A stretch of 21,230 nt of DNA from SG8-41 sp035456985 (GTDB lineage Bacteria > Pseudomonadota > Gammaproteobacteria > Burkholderiales > SG8-41), in assembly GCA_035456985.1 (NCBI GenBank), contig DATICE010000175.1, forward strand, positions 1 to 21,230. The letters run 5' to 3'. Position numbers and translations under genes: made by a program. This document shows positions 15,249 through 21,230 of this stretch, in pieces; positions within the stretch are counted from its first letter, which is position 1, and each line of letters opens with the position of its first letter. Under the pieces are notes generated by a model, which did no database searches, was not told the origin of the DNA, and saw only the letters and a list, made by a program, of their open reading frames with translations.

Positions 15249-15334
15249 GTTTCGAGTTTCAAGTTTCAAGGTAAAACCCGGTCAAGCTGGCCACCGACCA
15301 ACTGGAAACTTGCAACGGGAAACTGGAGACTATC
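15241..15334 (-). repeat. Heptad arrays C: opposing 7-bp arms at the accD-folC junction
   Basis: On the plus strand AGTTTCA/AGTTTCG occurs four times (15241-15268). After a 31-nt centre come AACTGGA, AACTTGC, AACGGGA, AACTGGA and GACTATC (15300-15334). The second set is close to the reverse complement of the first (CCAGTTTC 15239-15246 with GAAACTGG 15319-15326; CAAGTTTC 15260-15267 with GAAACTTG 15305-15312, shifted by exactly one unit). The transcript could form a long hairpin with register choice. The array contains the accD stop codon and the folC start. Confidence 0.85.
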
Positions 15335-16199
15335 AAGTTGCCGCAGGCAACTTGAGCAGCATCGTGAGCAGAGCGGCGAGCTTGTCCCGCATCTCGCGGC
15401 GGTCGACGATCATGTCGATCGCGCCGTGCTTCAACATGAACTCGGAGCGCTGGAAGCCCTCGGGAAGGGTCTCGCGCACGGTCTGCTCGATCACCCGCGG
15501 ACCCGCGAAGCCGATGAGCGCGCCGGGCTCCGCGATCACGACGTCGCCGATCATGGCGAAGCTCGCCGACACGCCGCCCATGGTGGGATCGGTCAGCACC
15601 GTGATGAATGGCAGCCGATCCCGCGCGAGCTCGGTCAGCGCGGCGCAGGTCTTGGCCATCTGCATGAGCGAGAGCAGCCCTTCCTGCATCCGCGCACCGC
15701 CGCTCGCGGTGATGCTGATGTACGGCAGCCGCTGCTCGAGGCACACCCGCACGCCGCGCACGAAGCGCTCGCCGACGGCGGACCCCATCGAGCCGCCGAG
15801 AAAGCCGAATTCGAAGGCCGCCGCCACCACCGGGAGGGTCTTGATTGATCCCTGCATTACCACCAGCGCTTCCTCCTCCGAGGTGTCGCTGCGCGCCTCC
15901 TCCAGGCGCTCGGAATAGCGCCGGCTGTCCTTGAACTTAAGGCTGTCGACCGGCACCACCTCCGCCCCGACCTCGTAGCGGCCCTCGCGATCGAGCAGGC
16001 TGTCGAGACGCTCGCGCGCCGAGATGCGATTGTGATGCGAGCATTTGGGGCAGACGTAGAGATTTTTCTCGAGATCGGCGCGGTAGAGCACTGCTTCGCA
16101 CGAATCGCACTTGCTCCACAGCCCTTCGGGCACCATCTTCTTCGGGCCGCCGACCTCGCGCTTGATCTTGGGGGGCAGCAGTTTCTGGAGCCAGCTCAT
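15333..16199 (-). CDS. accD: Acetyl-CoA carboxylase carboxyltransferase subunit beta
   Basis: A 288-aa protein. The zinc finger is C31, C34, C50 and C53 (CDSC ... CPKC). The carboxyltransferase (crotonase-like) core follows with ITASGGARMQEG, DPTMGGVSASFAM and the ALIGFAGPRVIEQTVRE block. With AccA it transfers carboxyl from carboxybiotin to acetyl-CoA, the first step of fatty acid synthesis. Its ATG overlaps the trpA stop (ATGA), implying coupled translation. Length matches the family. Confidence 0.98.
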   Translation of the reverse strand: MSWLQKLLPPKIKREVGGPKKMVPEGLWSKCDSCEAVLYRADLEKNLYVCPKCSHHNRISARERLDSLLDREGRYEVGAEVVPVDSLKFKDSRRYSERLEEARSDTSEEEALVVMQGSIKTLPVVAAAFEFGFLGGSMGSAVGERFVRGVRVCLEQRLPYISITASGGARMQEGLLSLMQMAKTCAALTELARDRLPFITVLTDPTMGGVSASFAMIGDVVIAEPGALIGFAGPRVIEQTVRETLPEGFQRSEFMLKHGAIDMIVDRREMRDKLAALLTMLLKLPAAT

Positions 16200-17011
16200 G
16201 CCTTCACCGCTGCGAGGTTGTCGAGCGCTTCCCGGATCGGAGCGAGAAACGCGGCGGCCCGCTCCGTGACCTTGTCCCGCGGGGCTTTTTCCAGCTCGTA
16301 TATCAGCGCGCTGCCGATCACGACGGCGTCGGCCACCGCGCCGATCGCGCGCGCGCTCCCCGCATCGCGAATGCCGAAGCCCACGCCCACGGGCAACCGC
16401 GTGAATTCGTGGACGTGCCGCACGCGTGCGGCGACGTCCGCGGGGTTGATGTTGGCGGCTCCGGTCACACCGCGCAGCGAGACGTAATAGAGGTAGCCCC
16501 GGCCGAGCCGTGCGATGCTCTCGAGCCGTTCGTCGGTGGTGGTCGGCGAGAGCAGGAATATCGTGTCGAGGCCGCGTGCATCGAGCGCCTGCACCAGCGG
16601 GTGCGCCTCCTCCGGCGGATAATCGACCACCAGCACGCCGTCCGCATCCGCGGACTTGACGGCGTCGGCGAAGCGCTCCACGCCCAGCGATTCGATCGGG
16701 TTGGCATAGCCGAAGATCACCACCGGCGTGTCGCGGTCGGTCTTGCGGAACTCGGCAACGTATCCGAGGACGCTCCGCAACGAAACATGGTGCTTCAGCG
16801 CCCGCTCGCTCGAGCGCTGGATCACGGGACCGTCGGCCATGGGGTCGGAGAACGGCACGCCCAGCTCGATCACGTCGGAGCCTGCCTTGGCAAGCGCATG
16901 CATGAGTGGCACGGTGAGACCGGGATCGGGATCGCCCGCGGTAATGAATGGGATGAGAGCCTTCCTCCCTTGCTGCTTCAGCGCTTCGAATTTGGCTGCG
17001 ATGCGCGACAT
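16196..17011 (-). CDS. trpA: Tryptophan synthase alpha chain
   Basis: A 271-aa protein from ATG 17011. In-frame starts up to 17083 would extend into trpB and are not family-like. The catalytic pair is E49 and D60 (VIELGVPFSDPMADGPVIQ), exactly at the positions known in enterobacterial TrpA. It cleaves indole-3-glycerol phosphate to indole, which is channelled to TrpB. The start lies 1 nt after the trpB stop. Confidence 0.98.
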   Translation of the reverse strand: MSRIAAKFEALKQQGRKALIPFITAGDPDPGLTVPLMHALAKAGSDVIELGVPFSDPMADGPVIQRSSERALKHHVSLRSVLGYVAEFRKTDRDTPVVIFGYANPIESLGVERFADAVKSADADGVLVVDYPPEEAHPLVQALDARGLDTIFLLSPTTTDERLESIARLGRGYLYYVSLRGVTGAANINPADVAARVRHVHEFTRLPVGVGFGIRDAGSARAIGAVADAVVIGSALIYELEKAPRDKVTERAAAFLAPIREALDNLAAVKA

Positions 17012-17012
17012 T

Positions 17013-18212
17013 TCAGATCTTGATGCCCGAGCGCTCGGCGACCGTATGCATGTCCTTGTCACCCCGGCCGGAGAGGTTGACAAGCAGAATCTGGTCTTTC
17101 CTCATGCGCGGGGCGATCTTCGCGGCGTAGGCGAGCGCGTGCGCGGATTCCAGGGCGGGAATGATGCCTTCGAGACGGCACAGGTCGTGAAACGCCTGCA
17201 GCGCCTCCTCGTCGGTGATCGCCACGTATTCGGCGCGCCCGCTCTCCTTCAACCATGCGTGCTCGGGGCCGACGCCGGGATAATCGAGGCCAGCCGAGAT
17301 CGAGTGCGTTTCGATGATCTGGCCGTTCTCGTCCTGCAGCAGATAGGTGCGGTTGCCGTGCAGCACCCCGGGTCGCCCCGCGCACAGGGTCGCTGCATGC
17401 TTGCCGCTCTCCAGGCCGTGGCCCGCCGCTTCCACGCCGATCAACCGCACGCTCTCGTCGGGGATGAACGGGTGGAAGATGCCGATCGCATTCGATCCCC
17501 CTCCAACGCAGGCGAGCACCGCATCGGGCAGGCGGCCCGTCAAATCCTGGATCTGGCCGCGCGCCTCGTGGCCAATGACGCACTGGAAGTCCCTTACCAT
17601 CATCGGGTACGGATGGGGGCCGGCGACCGTGCCGATAATATAGAAGGTGCGATCGACGTTCGTCACCCAGTCGCGCATTGCCTCGTTCAATGCGTCCTTC
17701 AGCGTCCTCGAGCCGCTTTCGACCGGCACCACGGTCGCGCCGAGGAGCTTCATGCGATAGACGTTCTGCACCTGGCGCCGGACGTCTTCGGTCCCCATGT
17801 AGACCACGCACTCCATGCCGTAGCGGGCGGCAATCGTTGCCGCCGCCACCCCGTGCATACCGGCCCCGGTCTCGGCGATCACCCGCGGCTTGCCCATGCG
17901 GCGCGCGAGCAGCGCCTGGCCGATGACATTGTTGATTTTGTGCGCGCCGGTGTGGTTGAGATCCTCGCGCTTGAGGTAGACCTGGGCGCCACCGAACCGC
18001 TCCGACCAGCGCCGCGCGTGGTAGACGGGGCTGGGCCGGCCGACGTAATGCTTCAACTCGTAGGCAAACTCGGCCTGGAACTCGGGATCGCGCCGGTAGC
18101 GCGCGTAGGCGTTTTTCAACTCGTCGAGCGCCTGAATCAGCGTCTCGGAGACAAACACGCCGCCGTACTGGCCGAAATGGCCGCGTGCATCGGGGAGGTC
18201 ATACATCCGCAT
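17013..18212 (-). CDS. trpB: Tryptophan synthase beta chain
   Basis: A 399-aa PLP enzyme. The PLP lysine is K92 (NHTGAHKINNVIGQ), GGGSNAIGIFHPF binds the phosphate, and an LSGRGDKD block lies near the C-terminus. It condenses indole with serine. The start at ATG 18212 has AGGGG at 6 nt. ATG 18206 is the alternative. Both overlap the end of trpF, by 14 or 8 nt. It forms the alpha2-beta2 complex with TrpA encoded next. Confidence 0.98.
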   Translation of the reverse strand: MRMYDLPDARGHFGQYGGVFVSETLIQALDELKNAYARYRRDPEFQAEFAYELKHYVGRPSPVYHARRWSERFGGAQVYLKREDLNHTGAHKINNVIGQALLARRMGKPRVIAETGAGMHGVAAATIAARYGMECVVYMGTEDVRRQVQNVYRMKLLGATVVPVESGSRTLKDALNEAMRDWVTNVDRTFYIIGTVAGPHPYPMMVRDFQCVIGHEARGQIQDLTGRLPDAVLACVGGGSNAIGIFHPFIPDESVRLIGVEAAGHGLESGKHAATLCAGRPGVLHGNRTYLLQDENGQIIETHSISAGLDYPGVGPEHAWLKESGRAEYVAITDEEALQAFHDLCRLEGIIPALESAHALAYAAKIAPRMRKDQILLVNLSGRGDKDMHTVAERSGIKI

Positions 18213-18822
18213 CGCGCACCCCTGTGATGAACGCGGCGATCTTCGCCGCATCCTTGACGCCCTTGGCGGATTCAACGCCGCTCGACACGTCCACCCCTTC
18301 CGGCCGGGCGTGGCGCACCGCGTCCCGGACGTTTGCGACGGTCAAGCCCCCTGAGAGGATCACCGGCAACGGCACGGCACGCGGTATCAGGTCCCAGTCG
18401 AAGGGCACGCCGCTGCCGCCGTGCAGGCCCTCGACGGAGGCATCGAGCAGCAACGCCTTGGCGTCGTGGTAATCCCGCGCGTATTGTAGCAAATCTACCC
18501 CTGCCTTCATGTGCACCGCCTTGATGTAGGGCCGCCCGAAACGGCGGCAGAAGGCGGGGCTCTCGGAACCGCTGAACTGGAGTACCGGAACCGGCACCTC
18601 GGCCAGCGTCTCGCGCACCGCCTCCTCCCCCGGATTGACGAAAACCGCAACCGGCACGACCGACGGGGGCAGCGCGCCGACGATCTCCCGGGCCTGCGCC
18701 CGCGTGACGTAGCGGGGGCTCGGCGCGTAGAAAACGAGCCCGATGTAGGACGCGCCGGCGTACGCCGCCGCAACCGCATCCTCTACGCGCGTGATGCCGC
18801 AGATCTTGACCGCTGTCGCCAA
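18199..18822 (-). CDS. trpF: Phosphoribosylanthranilate isomerase
   Basis: A 207-aa TIM barrel. The general base is C8 (VKICGITRVEDA), the general acid D127 (LLLDAS), and phosphate binding is by HGGSG. It isomerises phosphoribosylanthranilate in tryptophan synthesis. No ATG is available in frame: TTG 18822, 4 nt after the truA stop, gives the canonical N-terminus, with a GGGAAA 7 nt upstream. The start falls in a degenerate heptad tract. The gene is separate from trpC, as is usual in Betaproteobacteria. Confidence 0.96.
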   Translation of the reverse strand: MATAVKICGITRVEDAVAAAYAGASYIGLVFYAPSPRYVTRAQAREIVGALPPSVVPVAVFVNPGEEAVRETLAEVPVPVLQFSGSESPAFCRRFGRPYIKAVHMKAGVDLLQYARDYHDAKALLLDASVEGLHGGSGVPFDWDLIPRAVPLPVILSGGLTVANVRDAVRHARPEGVDVSSGVESAKGVKDAAKIAAFITGVRDADV

Positions 18823-18843
18823 TTCCCTATTTCCCGTTTTTGA
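18816..18843 (-). repeat. Possible degenerate heptad tract D at the truA-trpF junction
   Basis: In 7-bp register the plus strand reads TCGCCAA, TTCCCTA, TTTCCCG, TTTTTGA. It spans the truA stop (18827-18829) and the trpF TTG start (18822). The minus-strand purine units (such as CGGGAAA and TAGGGAA) resemble one arm of array C. With only two good units, this could be chance. Confidence 0.3.
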
Positions 18844-19621
18844 TGTCCATGAGCGTACGCCGTGGTGCGTCTGGCAGCCCCCAGCGCGCCTCGTACTCGA
18901 CTCGCGCCAGGTACAGCCCCGCGGCGTCGATTGTGGGCGCCGCGCGCGCGCGGTCGCGGGCGCCGAGGACCTCGCCCAGCCACTCCGGAGGGTACTTCCC
19001 CTTCCCGACATAGACCAGGCACCCCACGATATTGCGGATCATGTGATGCAGGAACGCGTTCGCGCACACGTCGAATACCACGTGGTCGCCGCGCCGCGTG
19101 ACGTCAAGGCGCGTCACGGTACGCACCGGGGTGCGCGCCTGGCATTCGGCGCTGCGGAAGGCGCTGAAATCGTGCTCGCCGATGAGCAGGCGCGCGGCGC
19201 GCTGCATGCGTTCGGTCTCGAGCGGCAGATGGAACCAGCCCGTCCGCCCCTCATCCAGCGCCGGCCGCACCGGATGGTTCAGCAGCAGGTAGCGATAGCA
19301 GCGGGAGATCGCCGAGTAGCGCGCGTGAAAATCCGGCGCGACGGCGCATGACCAGTTGACGGCGCAGCCCGCCGGCAGCAGCGCGTTCACGCCGCGGACC
19401 CACGCCGCATCCGGCCGTTCCGCGGCGGTGTCGAAATGCAGGACCTGGCCGAGCGCGTGCACGCCCGCGTCGGTGCGCCCGGCGCAAATCGTGGCGACCG
19501 GCTCGCCCGCGACCCCGGCCAGCGCCCGCTCCAGGGCGTCCTGCACTGCACAGCCCTGGGGCTGGGTCTGCCAGCCGCAGAAGCGGCGTCCGTCGTACTC
19601 CACTCCCAGCGCGACTCTCAC
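18827..19621 (-). CDS. truA: tRNA pseudouridine(38-40) synthase
   Basis: A 264-aa protein from GTG 19621, giving VRVALGVEYDG, which matches the TruA N-terminus. A GTG at 19648 would add nine unrelated residues. The catalytic aspartate is D51 in CAGRTDAGVHALGQ. A later CANAFLHHMIRNIVG block is also typical. It modifies positions 38-40 of tRNA anticodon arms. It is the first gene after the fimV terminator and heads the trp-accD-folC run, a known arrangement. The Shine-Dalgarno is weak. Confidence 0.97.
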   Translation of the reverse strand: MRVALGVEYDGRRFCGWQTQPQGCAVQDALERALAGVAGEPVATICAGRTDAGVHALGQVLHFDTAAERPDAAWVRGVNALLPAGCAVNWSCAVAPDFHARYSAISRCYRYLLLNHPVRPALDEGRTGWFHLPLETERMQRAARLLIGEHDFSAFRSAECQARTPVRTVTRLDVTRRGDHVVFDVCANAFLHHMIRNIVGCLVYVGKGKYPPEWLGEVLGARDRARAAPTIDAAGLYLARVEYEARWGLPDAPRRTLMDIKNGK

Positions 19622-19649
19622 TTGGTCAGCCTGCCCGATACCTCTCACG

Positions 19650-19685
19650 AAAAAGAAAAACCGCGGCGGCTTGCGCCGCCGCGGT
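19650..19685 (-). terminator. Strong intrinsic terminator after fimV
   Basis: CCGCGGCGGC (19661-19670), loop TTGC, GCCGCCGCGG (19675-19684). The flanking A19660 and T19685 also pair, giving an 11-bp perfect stem. On the minus strand it is followed by TTTTTCTTTTT (19660-19650). It lies 20 nt after the fimV stop and about 28 nt before the truA start, leaving no room for a conventional promoter between them. Confidence 0.9.
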
Positions 19686-19705
19686 CCGATCTGTCACCCG
19701 TCCCG

Positions 19706-21230
19706 CTAGCCCAGGCTTTCCAGCAGCTTCGTCGCCTGCGCCTTCTGCTCTGCGTCGCCTTCCTTGACCACCTCCTGCAGGATCTCCTTGGCGCCGTCCC
19801 GGTCGCCCATCTCCTGGTAGGCCTTGGCCAGATCGAATTTGGTCTGTACGTCGTACCACTGGCCGTCCTTTTCGCGGCTTCCGCCCGCCGGCACGGTCTG
19901 CGGTCCGCGCTCAAGCTCGAAGTCAAGTCCATCGATCTTGAAATCGAGTCCAGCATCCGCGCTGGATGCCGCCGCCGAGTCGGATGCCACGGTAACCGGT
20001 TCCGCGGCCTTGGGCAGCTCGATATGGAAATCGATGACATTGCTGTCGCGCGCCGGCGCCTCCGGCTCGAGGGCGATATCCGCCTCGGCAACCGCGCCAG
20101 CCGACGGCACCTCCAGGGTGAAATCAGGCATCGCCGTCGCAGGCGCTTCCTTCACTTCGGCGGCTGCCGCGCTGGGGAGCTGGATCGAGGTGTCCGTGAC
20201 GGCGGTCGCCGCTTCCACGGCCCCGGCGTCGAGCATGATGTCTGTGGAAATTCGGGGAAGGCCGCCGCCGCCCGCTGCCCCGAGATCGAGATCGACGTCC
20301 GACGAGACACCGACTGGCCGCACTACTGTGGTTGTAGTAGCCGCGCCCTGGCCAGCCTCATACAGCTGGTTCGCCGGGTCGAGCGCAAAGCCCATGGCCG
20401 CGGCCTTGAGCCAGTTGCCGCCGGCGCCCCTGGTCAGCCTGTTGAGATCGGCCGCAACCTTGCCGAACGCGTCCTTGTCCTTGCGCCCGGCATAGACCTC
20501 GAGGAGCTTCAACTGCACGTCCTCGCGCCGGGGATTCCTCGACAGCGCGTCCTTCAATATCTCCTCGGCCTGGCCGTCGCGCCCATACTGGATATAGACT
20601 TCGGCCTCCTGCAAAGGATCGACCTCGTCGATGGACGCGGCGGCCGGTGTCCGGGCGGTTGATTCTTCGGCGGTGTCTCCCGTCACGGCGACTGCCCCCG
20701 CCCCGGCAGCCGCCATCTCGAGCTTAGGCGCAATGGGCGGACTGTCACTTCGGCCAGCTCCAGCACGGCGCCGGCGCACCATCCAGAATGCCAGTCCACC
20801 GAGCACGAGGGCGCCGCCCGCGCCCAGGTACAGTGGATCACTCGCCGCCGCCATGATTTCATCCATCAGCTCGGGCTCCTGCATCGGAGGCACGGCTGCG
20901 GGCTTCGGTTTGGGTTGGGCTGCTGGCTGCGGCTTCGGAGCAGGCCTCGGAGCCGGAGCGGCGGCGGGCGCCGGCTTGGCCGCCGCGACTGCTTCCGGTT
21001 TTGCGGGTGCGGGCTGCGGGGCGGGCTTCGCGGCTGGTGCCGGTGCCATGGCCTTCTGCGCCTGCTGCTGAGCGGCCGCCATGGTGGGGCTCTTCAGCTC
21101 CGCCAGCTTCTGCATGTCCTTGATGGTCCTCTCGAGCTGCGCGATGCGCGAATTGGCCTCAACCAGCGCCTTCTCGCGGGCAACCGCCTCTTCTTCCAGC
21201 ATGCGTACGCGCTCGGCGGTGCTGCGCGCC
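19706..21230 (-). CDS. fimV: FimV-family protein, C-terminal part (5' end beyond the window)
   Basis: About 508 codons; the frame is open to the right edge, so the N-terminal signal and LysM region are outside. Visible in order: a periplasmic coiled coil (EEEAVAREKALVEANSRIAQ), an Ala/Pro/Lys-rich linker, a membrane helix followed by basic residues (LVLGGLAFWMVRRRR), a cytoplasmic TPR-like region (AEVYIQYGRDGQAEEILKDA), an acidic linker, and the conserved FimV C-terminal helical domain (FDLAKAYQEMGDRDGAKEIL ... AQATKLLESLG). FimV-type proteins are polar scaffolds linked to type IV pili and twitching in Pseudomonas. The fimV-truA neighbourhood is conserved. Confidence 0.93.
   Translation of the reverse strand, partial: ARSTAERVRMLEEEAVAREKALVEANSRIAQLERTIKDMQKLAELKSPTMAAAQQQAQKAMAPAPAAKPAPQPAPAKPEAVAAAKPAPAAAPAPRPAPKPQPAAQPKPKPAAVPPMQEPELMDEIMAAASDPLYLGAGGALVLGGLAFWMVRRRRAGAGRSDSPPIAPKLEMAAAGAGAVAVTGDTAEESTARTPAAASIDEVDPLQEAEVYIQYGRDGQAEEILKDALSRNPRREDVQLKLLEVYAGRKDKDAFGKVAADLNRLTRGAGGNWLKAAAMGFALDPANQLYEAGQGAATTTTVVRPVGVSSDVDLDLGAAGGGGLPRISTDIMLDAGAVEAATAVTDTSIQLPSAAAAEVKEAPATAMPDFTLEVPSAGAVAEADIALEPEAPARDSNVIDFHIELPKAAEPVTVASDSAAASSADAGLDFKIDGLDFELERGPQTVPAGGSREKDGQWYDVQTKFDLAKAYQEMGDRDGAKEILQEVVKEGDAEQKAQATKLLESLG

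Noticed and set aside
16728..18227. 499-aa plus-strand ORF opposite trpA/trpB
   Set aside because: Antisense of two complete tryptophan synthase genes; no domain.

Overview
The window looks like chromosome of a GC-rich betaproteobacterium (Burkholderiales/Nitrosomonadales-like). The main evidence is a long minus-strand run whose order, fimV-truA-trpF-trpB-trpA-accD-folC-dedD(SPOR)-cvpA-purF-Met/Cys-metabolism PLP enzyme, is characteristic of Betaproteobacteria. Genus assignment is not possible from this sequence alone.

Layout. (1) 1-1180, minus strand: the N-terminus of an enolase-superfamily (mandelate racemase-like) protein running off the left edge, then a small operon of a 45-aa ORF, a DUF5993 membrane peptide and a DsbB-family thiol oxidoreductase. 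Two copies of an imperfect repeat of about 55 bp lie exactly 1160 bp apart and bracket this operon. (2) 1180-2306: a 380-bp gap and a plus-strand Zn-ribbon/SAM methyltransferase. (3) 2330-3843, minus: cysS, followed by a decayed C-terminal scrap of a NupC-type nucleoside transporter. (4) 4031-9825, plus: a TPR protein and an L,D-transpeptidase that share a C-terminal NTF2-like domain and are translationally coupled, a periplasmic and a cytoplasmic cyclophilin in tandem, lpxH, and a DUF3300 protein. This block is mostly cell-envelope biology. (5) 9844-11220, minus: a PLP-dependent sulfhydrylase/cystathionine synthase-family gene behind its own promoter, a SAM-II riboswitch aptamer and an intrinsic terminator. 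(6) 11236-21230, minus: purF, cvpA, dedD, folC, accD, trpA, trpB, trpF, truA (tightly packed, several overlapping starts and stops), then a strong terminator and the C-terminal two thirds of fimV, cut by the right edge.

How the parts work together. Region 6 couples tryptophan synthesis (TrpF, TrpB, TrpA), the first step of fatty acid synthesis (AccD), folate polyglutamylation (FolC), purine synthesis (PurF) and envelope/division proteins (DedD, CvpA, FimV) in one transcriptional direction. Region 5 makes methionine or cysteine under S-adenosylmethionine feedback.

Most interesting signals. (a) The SAM-II aptamer at 11131-11187 is followed by a terminator whose inner arm is perfectly complementary over 9 nt to the 5' strand of aptamer helix P1. 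This suggests a transcription-attenuation switch. (b) Tandem arrays with a strict 7-bp period, different in sequence at each locus, sit at gene junctions directly after or over the upstream stop codon and just before the next start (6405, 7574, 15241, and a weaker one at 18816). Two of them are arranged as opposing arms that could fold into long hairpins, and the folC start codon lies inside one. (c) A relic of a nucleoside transporter survives downstream of cysS.
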